A stretch of DNA of 63,953 bases from Fidelibacterota bacterium (GCA_947476625.1 CANJRA010000015.1:1-63953); one strand, 5' to 3'; shown: positions 30,688-40,349, counted from the stretch's first letter. The notes: a model not told the origin generated them from the letters alone. Translations and numbers: made by a program.

Positions 30688-31505
30688 GGGCGCATCTCGG
30701 GCGATACGCTTTCACGCGCTGCTTTGAGCGCCGCCGCGGTTTTAATCAGCACGGGGCCGGCGCAGTAGAACAGGCGATCGGGAAAAGTCGCCCGACCCAT
30801 GCGCGGACCAACGGCCTTCAACGCCGGATGACGCACCACGCGATCGGCCCATGTCGGCGTGTTGGGCCGGACCTCGCCAGCCAGCAACATTTGCGGCGGG
30901 TCGGCGACGACGCGCTCCAGTGAAATATTGCCCCACCACACCAGACCATAGCGACCGGCGGCATTCGTGAAGCCGGTACGCGCCAGCATTTCATTGAGCA
31001 CCGAACCGGAGCCGGTAGAAAAGCCGTTACGTTGATAGATCAAGGCCGACAGCGGCGGCGTACCAGGCGCAGGTTCTGCGGCTTTAATCGCCGCCTCAAT
31101 CTCAGCAATCAGCGCCTCGCCGCGTTCAGCGCGGTTGAGCAATCCGGCGATACGGCGCAGTTGCTCCATACTTTCGGCGATGTTTTGCGGCTCGGCGAAT
31201 AATTCGGTTCTGATGTTGACGCGCCGTAACGCATTGCGTGTTGCGAGCGAGGAGTGACGGCTGGTCAGCACCATATCCGGGTTGAACGACATCACTTCTT
31301 CGGCGGACTCATGCGTCATCGGAAAAGTTTCGGCGATATCGGCGATGGTAGATGTATCGTAGTCGCGCGCGAAATGACTAAGCGCCGCGATCTGTTCGCG
31401 GTCGGCAAGATTGACGAGCATGGTATCAAGGCAGGGATTGAGCGAAACGATCCTTCGCGGTTCGTCTGCTGCGTCGGCGGTTCCATGTAAGAACGCGATC
31501 GCCAA
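30684..31505 (-). CDS. Cobalamin-type ABC transporter substrate-binding protein (BtuF-like), start unresolved
   Basis: The mature part begins EPRRIVSLNPCLDTMLVNL and continues with two lobes of the periplasmic-binding-protein fold typical of BtuF/FhuD proteins; HSSLATRNAL and YGLVWWGNISLERVV are landmarks. A signal-peptide-like stretch (LRRHFSRAACAALAIAFLHG) precedes it, but that frame contains no ATG or GTG. The only ordinary start near it is TTG 31505, which would cut the signal peptide short and lacks a ribosome-binding site. The open frame continues back into btuB. The true start may lie at an unusual codon near 31547, or a base may be wrong. It overlaps btuC downstream. Confidence 0.8.
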   Translation of the reverse strand: MAIAFLHGTADAADEPRRIVSLNPCLDTMLVNLADREQIAALSHFARDYDTSTIADIAETFPMTHESAEEVMSFNPDMVLTSRHSSLATRNALRRVNIRTELFAEPQNIAESMEQLRRIAGLLNRAERGEALIAEIEAAIKAAEPAPGTPPLSALIYQRNGFSTGSGSVLNEMLARTGFTNAAGRYGLVWWGNISLERVVADPPQMLLAGEVRPNTPTWADRVVRHPALKAVGPRMGRATFPDRLFYCAGPVLIKTAAALKAARESVSPEMRP

Positions 31506-31531
31506 AGCCGCGCAAGCAGCGCGGCTGAAAT

Positions 31532-31567
31532 GGCGACGGAGGGAGCCTTTCCGGCCCCCTCCGTGCC
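31532..31567 (-). terminator. Strong hairpin between btuB and the btuF-like gene
   Basis: CGGAGGG (31537-31543) pairs with CCCTCCG (31557-31563), extended inward by GCC/GGC around a 5-nt loop and outward by further pairs, with one internal mismatch. There is no T run on either side, so it may be a processing or attenuation element that reduces expression of the transporter genes relative to the outer-membrane receptor. It also overlaps the signal-peptide-like part of the btuF-like frame. Confidence 0.5.
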
Positions 31568-31575
31568 AAGAGACG

Positions 31576-33504
31576 TTAGAATTTAGCGCGGACACCAGCA
31601 AATGCCCCACGGCCGGGCGTGCCGTAGTTGTTGGTGGTGACGTAGGCTTTATCGAACAGGTTTTCAATGCGGCCATAGAGTTCAACGGTTTCATTGATCT
31701 GCCAGGAAGCGCGCAGATCCACCAATGTATAGTCTTGCAGCGTAATTGTGTTGCCGGCGCTGTCGAAGGTGTCGCCAACGTAGCGCACGCCGACGCCGGT
31801 TGAAACATCCACGGGCCACGTGTACGTCGCCGTAAAATTGGCGGCATTTTTCGGGCGCCGCGCTAACTGCTTGCCCAAGTTGGCGCCGGGCGTACGGTTT
31901 TCAGCGTCGGTATAGGTGTAGTTGGCCTGGAGCGACAATGCGTCGAATTCGGCCGATGCGGTCAATTCCACGCCTTTAGCTCTGGAGGCGGCGGTGTTGT
32001 CGTAGACGCCGAACTTGCCGGGTGTGCACAGCGGGTGCGTACCGGGACAGTTGACGAAGTCGATTTGGTTTTTTGTCTTGCGATAGAACCCAATGGCCGA
32101 AACGATAATCTTGTCGGTCAAATGCTGCTCAATACCGCCATCCCAGCTGTCGGCCGTTTCCGGCGTCAATCCAGGATTCCCGTAGTCGCTATAGAGCTGA
32201 TACAGCGTCGGCGCTTTGAAACCTTGGCTGAAGCTCGCGCGCAGGATCGTGCTGCCTTCGTTCAACGACCAAGCAGCGGCGGCTTGACCGACGAGGTGAT
32301 CGCCGAAGGTGCTGTGGCTGTCGTAGCGCAGGCCGCCTGTGAGCGTCAGGCCCGTGACCACTTCGGCCTGCAATTGCGCAAAGCCGCTGGCGATGTTGGT
32401 CTTGCCGATTGTCGGGATGGGATTGGGGTCAAAGGACGATGCAAACGCCGAATTGAATGATGACTTTTCATACTCTGCGCCGAAAACCGCATCCCAACCT
32501 TCCGCGAGCGCGAACGAGCCTTGATACTCCCAACGCTTGTTGCGTCCGAGTGAGTTGAACGTCCTATCCGTGACGACCTGATCTGGGTCGAAGTTATCGC
32601 GATCAAGATCCGTATATCCAAACGCGAAGCGGTTCTTGAATCGGCCATCCATCAGATCGAGGTTCACGCCGGAATAACCCAAGAACTGCCTGTAAACGCC
32701 GTACTCGCGTGTATCGCCAAATGCATAAAGCGGGGCAGGGAAGCCGTCGAATTCGCTGCGGCCGCGGATATAGAGTCCGCGCAGATCGACCGAAAGCGCA
32801 TCGCTGAGGACGACGCCGAGACGGGCGCTGGCGCCGGCATTTCTGTGGCCGTCCTTCTCCGTTCCGTTGACGTAACTTGAGATACCGTCGGTGGTGTAAT
32901 ACCCGCCGGCGACACGCCATGTGAATTTATCGTCGGTGCCGCCGAGGCCCACGCGGCCATAACCCGTTGCGCGTGATCCGCCTTCAGCTTCCGCAGATGC
33001 TTGGAAAGGTTGTGTCGGCACGTCCGTCACGATGTTGACGACGCCGCCGATGGCCTGGCTGCCCCAAAGGATCGACTGAGATCCGCGTAGGATTTCTATG
33101 CGTTTAATGTCGCCGATGAGAAGGCTGCTGAAATCATAGCCGCCGCCGGTCACCGCTGGGTCGTTGATTTTCACGCCGTCGATAACCACGGTTGTTTGAT
33201 CTGTTTCGGCGCCGCGGATACGCACCGCCGTAATGCCGCCGATGCCGCCGTTGCGCGAGTAGCTTACGCCCGGCGTTTGCGACAGAAGGTCGGAAACGGC
33301 AACGGCTTGGCTTTCTTTAATGACGGCTTCGGTCAGCACGGTGATCGACGAGCCGATTTTATAAAGCGGCTGCGGCGTGCGTGTTGCGGTGACGACGATC
33401 TCATCGGAAATGTGGCCTGCAACATCGGGCGCGGCTGTTGGCGCTTCTGCGAACGCAGGCATGGCGGCGAGGATGGCGACAAAGCTCGTGGAAGCGATCA
33501 GCAT
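31576..33504 (-). CDS. btuB: TonB-dependent vitamin B12 outer-membrane receptor
   Basis: This outer-membrane beta-barrel receptor has 642 residues from ATG 33504. TTG 33513, three codons upstream, has a better-spaced AGGTG and would add Lys to the signal peptide. The signal peptide (LIASTSFVAILAAMPAFAEA) is followed by the TonB box region DEIVVTATRTPQPL, a plug domain (VSDLLSQTPGV, RIRGAETDQTTVVIDGVKIND, RIEILRGSQSILWGSQAIGGVVNIVT), then a 22-strand barrel ending in the aromatic VRAKF. The cobalamin riboswitch immediately upstream assigns the substrate. It is first in the btuB-F-C-D operon. Confidence 0.92.
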   Translation of the reverse strand: MLIASTSFVAILAAMPAFAEAPTAAPDVAGHISDEIVVTATRTPQPLYKIGSSITVLTEAVIKESQAVAVSDLLSQTPGVSYSRNGGIGGITAVRIRGAETDQTTVVIDGVKINDPAVTGGGYDFSSLLIGDIKRIEILRGSQSILWGSQAIGGVVNIVTDVPTQPFQASAEAEGGSRATGYGRVGLGGTDDKFTWRVAGGYYTTDGISSYVNGTEKDGHRNAGASARLGVVLSDALSVDLRGLYIRGRSEFDGFPAPLYAFGDTREYGVYRQFLGYSGVNLDLMDGRFKNRFAFGYTDLDRDNFDPDQVVTDRTFNSLGRNKRWEYQGSFALAEGWDAVFGAEYEKSSFNSAFASSFDPNPIPTIGKTNIASGFAQLQAEVVTGLTLTGGLRYDSHSTFGDHLVGQAAAAWSLNEGSTILRASFSQGFKAPTLYQLYSDYGNPGLTPETADSWDGGIEQHLTDKIIVSAIGFYRKTKNQIDFVNCPGTHPLCTPGKFGVYDNTAASRAKGVELTASAEFDALSLQANYTYTDAENRTPGANLGKQLARRPKNAANFTATYTWPVDVSTGVGVRYVGDTFDSAGNTITLQDYTLVDLRASWQINETVELYGRIENLFDKAYVTTNNYGTPGRGAFAGVRAKF

Positions 33505-33685
33505 ATGTTTCAAGGCGGCACCTATTTTAATAATTGGCGCTCGCACAGGTCTGCTGCAGCTAGGAAAAATCATAAAGCCCCCGGTCAACAACAGCCCCAC
33601 GCAAGCGCGCGGTTAAGACAACTGCCGTCTCTCCGAGGCGAACCCCGTTCGTGCAGCACACCCCGACTGACCGATGGACGACTAC

Positions 33686-33862
33686 GACAGGCAGGTCTCC
33701 TGGCTCACGGGTAATGGTCCAGCGCAACGCCTTCCCGGAATAATCCAGTGGCTCTTTGGTGCGTGAACTAACCGCTTACAGTTGCGGGGGCAGCCCAGGT
33801 CTTACACCTGAGTTCCCTTTTCATCCTCAATCTGAGGAACCTATCGCGAGGACGGTTTTATA
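33686..33862 (-). promoter_or_regulatory. Cobalamin riboswitch
   Basis: Read on the minus strand, the region has the conserved blocks in order: GGTTCC and GGGAA near the 5' side, GGGCTGCCCCCGCAACTGTA, the GCCACTGG block, GGGAAGGCG, and the B12 box GAGCCAGGAGACCTGCC at 33690-33706. It lies about 185 bp upstream of the btuB start. In this class, adenosylcobalamin binding represses the downstream uptake genes, usually by masking the ribosome-binding site or by termination. Confidence 0.93.
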
Positions 33863-33891
33863 GGCCGCAATGCACCCGGTCAATACGGGCC

Positions 33892-35958
33892 CTATGCGTT
33901 AAGCCGTGAAGAGGGATGCAAATTTGTGGGATCTACCGGGCGGCTGAACAAATAGCCCTGTAAAAGCTCGCACTGGCTGGCTTTCAGGATATCCGCCTGT
34001 TCATCGTTTTCTACGCCCTCGGCCACGACATTGAACCCCAGGCGGTCGGCGAGTGTGATGATAGCGCCGACGATCTGGCTATCGGCGGGGCTATTGCCGA
34101 GATCCTTAACGAAAGACCGGTCTATCTTGACCACATCGATCGGCAGGCGCTTGAGGTAGGCGAGGGACGAATACCCCGTGCCGACGTCGTCGATCGACAA
34201 TTTAACGCCCAGCGCACGCAGGTTGCCCAGTGTCGTAATGGCCCGCTCGATGTCTACCGACATGGCGCCTTCAGTCAGTTCCAGTTCCAGGCATTTAGGA
34301 TCGATTTTGGTTTCGGTAAGAATGCGTTGCACGACATCCACCAGGCCGCGATCCAGAAACTGCGTTGGTGACAGGTTTACGGACACGCTTTTGATAGGGA
34401 TGTTATTTGCGCGCCATTTCACAAACTGGGCGCAGGCTTCGCGCAAGGTCCACTCGCCGATCTGCATGATCAAGCCGCACTCTTCCGCCAGCGAGATGAA
34501 AGAGCCAGGCGGCACAAAACCCTTTTCCGGATGCTGCCAGCGTATCAGTGCCTCGGCGCCCAGGATTTCGTGCGTGGTAGAATCTACCTTTGGCTGGTAG
34601 TGCAAAATAAATTCCTGACGCGCGAGCACGCGGCGCAGATCATTCTCGATATCCAAGCGCTCGGCAGCCACCGACAACATGTGGGATTCGAACACCACCA
34701 CCGGCCGGGTTTTGTTTTGCTTGGCGGCATACATCGCCATATCGGCGTTACGGATCAGAAGGTCGGCCGTGTTGCCGTCGGCGGAGAAATGCGCGACGCC
34801 GATGGATTGTAGACAGTAAATTTCTCGACCGTTGATCGTGAACGGATCGCCGAAATTATAAAGCACCTTATGCACCAAAGCTGCGCCGCCCTTTATGTCG
34901 GTCAGATCGGAGGCGCCAATCACGAACTCGTCGCCGCCCAATCGCCCGACGACATCGGAGAAGCGCGTGGATGTTTTAAGGCGCTTCGCGACCAGGCGCA
35001 GCAGTTCGTCACCGGCCTGGTGACCCATACCGCCGTTGACCTGCTTAAAGCCGTTGAGATCGATGTAAAGCACGGCAAGGCTCGACTTCTGGCGCTGTGC
35101 ATGAAGGATGGCTTGCTCCAAACGCTCCGTCGCCAGCCATCGGTTGGGAAGCTACGTGAGCAAGTCGTAATTCGCTTGATGGCGAATGCGTTGCTCCTGA
35201 TTCTTACGAAAGCTGATATCCGAGCATGTGATAACGAAATGACTCGAGGCTTCGTCTCTGCCATCGACGGCGGCCATGGACAGCGCGGCAACAAAGGGCG
35301 CGCCGTTAAGGCGTCAACAGGTTGCTTCGCCCGACCAGTGACCGCGCGCGCTCAACTCGGCCCAGACCGAGGGCAGAAATGTTTTCTCGTGATAGCCGGG
35401 CGCCAGCAGATCGAGTTTGGTGTTGATCAGCTCGCTCGCGGTGAACGATGTAACGGCTTCGTATGCGGGATTAACCGCTTTGAACGTCAAGCTGCGATCG
35501 ACGATGAGAATACCGTCGCCCACGCTGTCGAAAACTTTTGCCAGCAGACGGATCTGTTCTTCGTCGGATTTGCAGCGGGTGATGTCTTCGACGGTGCCTT
35601 CATAAAACATGATGCCGCCGTCGGAACCGCGCACGCAGCGCGCGTTCTCGGTAATCCAAATGATGGAATGGTCGGCGCGGTAAACTTGCGCTTCGAAATC
35701 GAGGACGACACCGTCGTCCGACATGATGCCCTTGAAATCGTCGCGGCGTGTGGGGTCTACATAGAGCTGGCCCGCGATGTCCGTCAGACCTTTAATGAGG
35801 TCTTCGGTTGTGTCGAAGCCATAAACTTTTGCAAGGGCGGGATTAACCCGGAGATAGCGGCCTTCAACAGTGGTTTGATAGATGCCTTCGACCGCGTTTT
35901 CGAAGATGCTTCGATATTGGCTTTCGATGTCGGCGGTCACGTTTTTACTGACTTTCAA
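33892..35958 (-). pseudogene. PAS-PAS-GGDEF-EAL c-di-GMP signalling gene with two in-frame stops
   Basis: From ATG 35958 one frame encodes two PAS domains (RSIFENAVEGIYQTT to FYEGTVEDITRCKSDEEQ, then AKVFDSVGDGILIVDRS) up to TGA at 35314-35316. The same frame continues through the end of the second PAS and RIRHQANYDLLT, hits TAG at about 35152-35154 where family members have Gly in LTGLPNR, then runs through an intact GGDEF domain (RLGGDEFVIGAS) and EAL domain (GAEALIRWQHP, DDVGTGYSSLAYLKRLP) to the end. Because all parts share one frame, these are point nonsense changes. A GGDEF-EAL product could still be made from TTG 35121. The expected function is c-di-GMP synthesis or breakdown under PAS control. 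Confidence 0.8.
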
Positions 35959-36439
35959 TCTAACCCCTTTATCTGGCTCAGCCTCCCCGACAGCCCGGAT
36001 TGTGTTTCACGCTATGGTATGTCTCTCGGCCTTATAATTAAATCCTCAGTAGAAACTAGCATCGCAGACCTATGAGTGCGAGACTATACTACGTGGGAAA
36101 AACCCATACGCAAGCCTCACATACGAGGGTCGCAAAAACCAGTTGGATCGTGCTGAAACCGTTATAAATGGGGCAATTCAACGATAGAAGTTTGGGCTTG
36201 TACGGCATGCAAACCAAGTATTCGAAATCCAAATCTAAATAGCCGGCGGGACGAGGGGAAACGCCGTGAAAAGCTGTTGTGGATTCGTGCTGGGGTTTCT
36301 CGGTGCGCCTTTATCTTTCAAGCGATTTCTCAGCCTTCACGGGGTTTCTCCAGCACCTCGTCACGAATATCAAAGCCGGTGTCTCGACCGACATGACGAC
36401 GGTTTGCAAGGTCAACTAGACCGGCACATCTCACACGCT
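35959..36439. other. Gene-poor region between the PAS-GGDEF-EAL gene and glnA
   Basis: I see no supported gene. Short open frames near 36245-36420 encode low-quality peptides, one of which (VTNIKAGVSTDMTTVCKVN) looks faintly protein-like and might be a remnant. AT-richer sequence at 35990-36200 could hold promoters for the minus-strand pseudogene. Confidence 0.4.
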
Positions 36440-36478
36440 GAAAAAAGAAACGCCCTGCGGCACGTTACCGCAGGGCGT
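36440..36478 (-). terminator. Intrinsic terminator of glnA
   Basis: On the minus strand a perfect 11-bp stem, ACGCCCTGCGG/CCGCAGGGCGT, with a 7-nt loop is followed by TTTCTTTTTT. It sits about 35 bp after the glnA stop and is a textbook rho-independent terminator. Confidence 0.9.
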
Positions 36479-36512
36479 AAGTCTCAGCGTTAGAAAGCGA
36501 ACGAAAAAGAAC

Positions 36513-37922
36513 TTAGACGCTGTAGTACATTTCGAACTCGATCGGGTGCGGCGTGGTTTCAATACGCATCACTTCCGGCATTTTCAGATCGATCCAGGAC
36601 TGGATGAAGTCCTTGTTGAACACGTCGCCTTCCGTCAGGAAGTCGTGATCGGCCTGAAGGCTTTCGAGTGCTTCGCGCAAGGAGCCGCAAACCTGCGGAA
36701 CCTGAGCGAGTTCTTCCGGCGGCAGTTCGTAGAGGTTCTTATCCATCGGGTCGCCCGGGTGGATTTTATTCTTGATACCGTCCAGACCGGCCATGAGCAT
36801 GGCGGCGTAGGCGAGGTAGGGGTTCGCGCCCGGATCGGGGAAGCGCACTTCGACGCGCTTGCCCTTGGGGCTCGACACGTACGGAATACGGCACGAGGCC
36901 GAACGGTTACGCGACGAGTACGCGAGCAGCACCGGCGCTTCGTAACCCGGCACCAGACGCTTGTAGCTGTTGGTGAGCGGGTTGGTGAAAGCGTTCAGCG
37001 CTTTGGCGTGCTTGATGATGCCGCCGATGTAGTACAGGCAGGTTTCCGACAGATCGGCGTAGCCCGAACCGGCGAAGGTGTTCTTGCCTTTTTTCCAGAT
37101 CGACTGGTGCACATGCATGCCCGAACCGTTGTCGCCGAACATCGGCTTCGGCATGAAGGTCGCCGATTTGCCGTAAGAGTGCGCTACCATGTGCACGACA
37201 TATTTGTAGATCTGCATGTTGTCGGCGGTTTTGACGAGCGTGTCGAACTTGACGCCGAGTTCGTGCTGCGCGGGCGCTACTTCATGGTGATGCTTTTCCA
37301 TGGTGACGCCCATTTCGGCCATGACCGAGACCATTTCGCCGCGCAGATCGGTTTCCTGATCGACGGGGGCGACCGGGAAGTAGCCGCCTTTGGTGCGCGG
37401 ACGGTGGCCCGGGTTGCCTTCGTCATATTTGCGGCTGTCGTTGACAGGCATTTCCGTGCTGTCGATCGAGAAGAACATGTGGTTCGGCGCGGTCGAGTAA
37501 CGCACGTCGTCGAACACGAAGAATTCGGCTTCCGGACCGAAGTAGGCAGTGTCGCCGACGCCGGCGGATTCCATGTAGGCCAGTGCCTTCTTGGCGATGG
37601 CACGCGGGCAGCGGTTATAAAGCTGGCCGGTCGCGGGCTCGATCGTGTCGCAGAACAACACCAAGGTAGGCTGCGCCGTGAACGGATCCATGACGGCGGT
37701 GGAGAGATCCGGCTTCAACTGCATGTCGGATTCGGCAATGTCTTTCCAACCGGCAATCGAAGAGCCGTCGAACATAATGCCTTCCGTCAGCATCTCTTCA
37801 TCGACGGTGTCGATGTATTGCGCGGTGTGCTGCCACTTGCCTGCGGGACTGGTAAAACGGAAGTCGACGTATTTGACTTCCTTTTCTTTCATGAGTTCTT
37901 GGATTTTTTTGACGTCGGACAT
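36513..37922 (-). CDS. glnA: Glutamine synthetase type I
   Basis: This dodecameric enzyme makes glutamine from glutamate, ammonia and ATP. The 469-residue protein has [11 protein letters not shown], the latch/substrate motif [11 protein letters not shown], metal-binding [15 protein letters not shown]-binding [16 protein letters not shown], and the adenylylation site Tyr in [11 protein letters not shown], so it is likely regulated by GlnE. glnB lies directly upstream on the same strand with 190 bp between the two genes, the common alphaproteobacterial glnBA arrangement. A clear terminator follows. Confidence 0.97.
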   Translation of the reverse strand: MSDVKKIQELMKEKEVKYVDFRFTSPAGKWQHTAQYIDTVDEEMLTEGIMFDGSSIAGWKDIAESDMQLKPDLSTAVMDPFTAQPTLVLFCDTIEPATGQLYNRCPRAIAKKALAYMESAGVGDTAYFGPEAEFFVFDDVRYSTAPNHMFFSIDSTEMPVNDSRKYDEGNPGHRPRTKGGYFPVAPVDQETDLRGEMVSVMAEMGVTMEKHHHEVAPAQHELGVKFDTLVKTADNMQIYKYVVHMVAHSYGKSATFMPKPMFGDNGSGMHVHQSIWKKGKNTFAGSGYADLSETCLYYIGGIIKHAKALNAFTNPLTNSYKRLVPGYEAPVLLAYSSRNRSASCRIPYVSSPKGKRVEVRFPDPGANPYLAYAAMLMAGLDGIKNKIHPGDPMDKNLYELPPEELAQVPQVCGSLREALESLQADHDFLTEGDVFNKDFIQSWIDLKMPEVMRIETTPHPIEFEMYYSV

Positions 37923-38111
37923 GGCTCTCTTTCCTGTTCCTACCGTTATCGGTTGTTGTCTAGTCGTGTTGTGCGAATTTTCGGAAGCAGGCAGGGTTTT
38001 AAAAGCCTGCGTCCGGATCGCCGTTTTTTGGAAATCGTCCTTATTGGTATTGGCCGTTTGTTATTATTATTTTGTCCGGCCGCCGTGAAGGTAGATCAAA
38101 GTGTATTGCAG

Positions 38112-38541
<430 letters not shown>

Positions 38542-38768
38542 CTTCGGGAACAGAATGATTTCTATAAGAATCAGGGTTTCCTAGCTGTGACAGCGGCATT
38601 TCCCGCCAAGTATGCTCAAGAACGGGTCAAGCTGTGCATTTCTTGGGCAAGCCCACCATGGCTAGGCGTGGCCGGACGTTGCTTGACGCCCGCCAGGAGA
38701 GGAGGTACCAACCGCGTTCTACGGAAATGGCTCGATAATAAAGGCGGCGATCGCGAAGCCTTTGTTGT

Positions 38769-38846
38769 GGCGGGTGTAGCTCAGTTGGTTAGAGCATCGG
38801 TTTGTGGTACCGAGGGTCGCGGGTTCGAGTCCCGTCACTCGCCCCA
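38769..38846 (+). tRNA. tRNA-His (anticodon GTG)
   Basis: The acceptor GCGGGTG (38770-38776) pairs with CACTCGC. An additional encoded G at position -1 (38769) faces C73, the identity element of histidine tRNA. The anticodon stem TCGGT/ACCGA encloses TTGTGGT with GTG at 38804-38806. CCA is encoded at the end (38844-38846). Confidence 0.97.
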
Positions 38847-39062
38847 TCTTCCGCCTCGTTTTCCCGCGTTCAGGAAGCGAGTTTAGGAATGTAGCGGCCG
38901 CGCGAAGCCGCCGCTCTCGGCGCAATCACCACCAAATTCCGCCCAATTGCTCCTTAAAGATGCAGTTGCTGTCTTGGCGGCCGCAACTTCGGCAGGCCCC
39001 AGGATTTATATATGTATGGATATGAGCACCTATCCGGTGTGGGCTAGGCAGAGGATTTTATC

Positions 39063-39602
39063 ATGAAGAAATGCGCGATAACGGTTTTTGCGATCCTGTT
39101 CGGTATGGGGTCTGCCATGGCTGGTGTTGAGGACAATGAAGCGCCCGATCCGGCCCTGACGCCGGGAACCGTCAATAAGAAGGTCACCCAAGACAACATC
39201 GCCACGACTATTTGCGACGCCCGTTGGATCAAGAAGATGCGCCCCTCGCGCAGTTACATGCAAACGCTTATGAAGCATCAGCTTAAAGCCTGAAATTATA
39301 AAGAACGTAACCCGAAGAAATATGCCGCTGAACAGCTGATCCCCATCGAAGTCGGTGGCGACCCCAGTGATCCCGGTAATCTATGGCCCCAGCGTCTGGG
39401 CGCTGGCTGGAGCGCGCCGGAAAAAGATAAGTTGGAAACTTACGTTCACAGCGAAGTCTGTGCCGGCCGCATGACGCTGGCGGGTGGCCAAGCCGTTTTC
39501 CAGAAAAATTGGGTGGAGGTCTTCCACCTTTACTGCGGCTCTCATCCGGACTCTCCATGTAATCCGCCCGGCACGCCAGTGCAGTTGGAAAACCCCAAAT
39601 AA
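39063..39602 (+). pseudogene. Secreted HNH-nuclease-like protein gene split by an in-frame TGA
   Basis: ATG 39063 starts a signal peptide (KKCAITVFAILFGMGSAMA) and a domain reading TICDARWIKKMRPSRSYMQT, which then meets TGA at 39291-39293. The same frame continues with NYKERNPKKYAAEQLIPIEV, GGDPSDPGNLWPQ and a cysteine-containing C-terminus to TAA near 39602. Related secreted proteins have DHLIPLE plus NLWPE, an HNH-like nuclease motif. Here Asp-His is replaced by Glu-Gln, so the catalytic histidine is gone as well. The stop falls where relatives carry an aromatic or charged residue. It looks like a decayed gene; TGA read-through as Trp is possible but unsupported because TGA is used as a normal stop across this window. 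Confidence 0.6.
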
Positions 39603-39658
39603 TATCTAGCGATACCGAACTTTCCGCTACAATTTCATCTGTGGTGGAGAAGGGGCTT

Positions 39659-40099
39659 ATGTCGCAGCTTTTTCAAATTGTATATTTGAGTGCGGCGGCA
39701 AAGGGGCTTGCCCCCGCCGAGGTCGATGACATCCTCATTGTGGCGCGTGCCCGCAATGCAAGTGCCGATGTTACCGGCATGCTCCTATATGCAGATAAAA
39801 GCTTTGTTCAAGTCCTTGAGGGTGAGCGCACAAATGTGGAAGCAACCTTCGCTCGTATCGCACGCGATTCCCGTCATACCGGCATTTTAGTGTTGCTCAA
39901 GCAACCGATCTCCGCGCGAAACTTTCGCGACTGGTCGATGGGGTTCGAGCGCCTTCAGCCCGGCCAGTCTGCCGACTTCGATGCGGTATTTCATATCGAT
40001 CGCGCAGTTATCGAAGAACGCATGACGGCGCCACAGGCTGATAAGGTGATGGTGTTTTTGCGATCATTTTACAGCGCCGCTACACGCGAACAGCTTTAA
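39659..40099 (+). CDS. BLUF-domain blue-light photoreceptor
   Basis: This 146-residue protein is almost entirely one BLUF domain, which binds FAD. The key Tyr lies in LFQIVYLSAAAKG, the flavin-contacting Gln in SFVQVLEGE, and the Asn in ARNASADVTGMLLYAD; RHTGILVLL and FRDWSMGFE complete the fold. ATG 39659 has AAGGGG at good spacing and is preferred over the earlier GTG-initiated frame. There is no output domain, so it must signal by protein contact. It lies between two decayed genes and 3.7 kb from a broken c-di-GMP gene, a common partner class for short BLUF proteins. Confidence 0.92.
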   Translation: MSQLFQIVYLSAAAKGLAPAEVDDILIVARARNASADVTGMLLYADKSFVQVLEGERTNVEATFARIARDSRHTGILVLLKQPISARNFRDWSMGFERLQPGQSADFDAVFHIDRAVIEERMTAPQADKVMVFLRSFYSAATREQL

Positions 40100-40110
40100 G
40101 GCGGGCAAAA

Positions 40111-40301
40111 ATGTACCGACGCATTCTACGCACGCTTTTGTTGGCTTGTTGCGCGGGACGCGGCGTCATCGGCCCGGATCGCCCGCATTCCAACCCGCGC
40201 CCAAGCCCGAACCGGCACCTTGGACTCTCAGGCAAACCGGCTGTATTGAGCCGTTCCCACCGAGGGAAATCAGCCCGCGGCCATCTGGGTCTATAGCGTA
40301 A
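40111..40301 (+). pseudogene. Possible frameshifted small lipoprotein gene
   Basis: ATG 40111 begins MYRRILRTLLLACCAGRG, with a lipobox LLAC and a basic n-region, and continues to GPDRP. The following codons in this frame look random, whereas the +2 frame from about 40185 reads AFQPAPKPEPAPWTLRQTG and CIEPFPPREISPRP to TAA at 40299-40301, which is more protein-like. A one-base deletion near 40184 would restore a 60-residue lipoprotein. No family recognised; the evidence is only the lipobox and composition. Confidence 0.35.
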
Positions 40302-40331
40302 GATAGCAATATCAATCAGATAGCTTGCCCC

Positions 40332-40349
40332 ACGGTATTATAATACCGT
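40332..40349. promoter_or_regulatory. Perfect 18-bp palindrome, probable operator
   Basis: ACGGTATTATAATACCGT is a perfect inverted repeat with no spacer, about 114 bp upstream of rplM and about 30 bp after the lipoprotein remnant. Perfect AT-centred palindromes of this size are typical binding sites of dimeric repressors. No cognate regulator is visible next to it. Confidence 0.5.

Noticed and set aside
30684-31847. Start of the btuF-like frame at 31847
   Set aside because: The first 110 or so codons are antisense-like overlap with the btuB 3' end and show no family similarity; the binding protein begins after the signal-peptide-like stretch.
36245-36420. Possible gene fragment (VTNIKAGVSTDMTTVCKVN) before glnA
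   Set aside because: Too short, no start or ribosome-binding site, and no family recognised; kept only as a possible remnant.
39291-39293. General UGA-to-Trp recoding suggested by the TGA in the HNH-like gene
   Set aside because: TGA ends many intact genes here (protease, rarA, hsd genes), and other interruptions are TAA, TAG or frameshifts, so genome-wide recoding does not fit.
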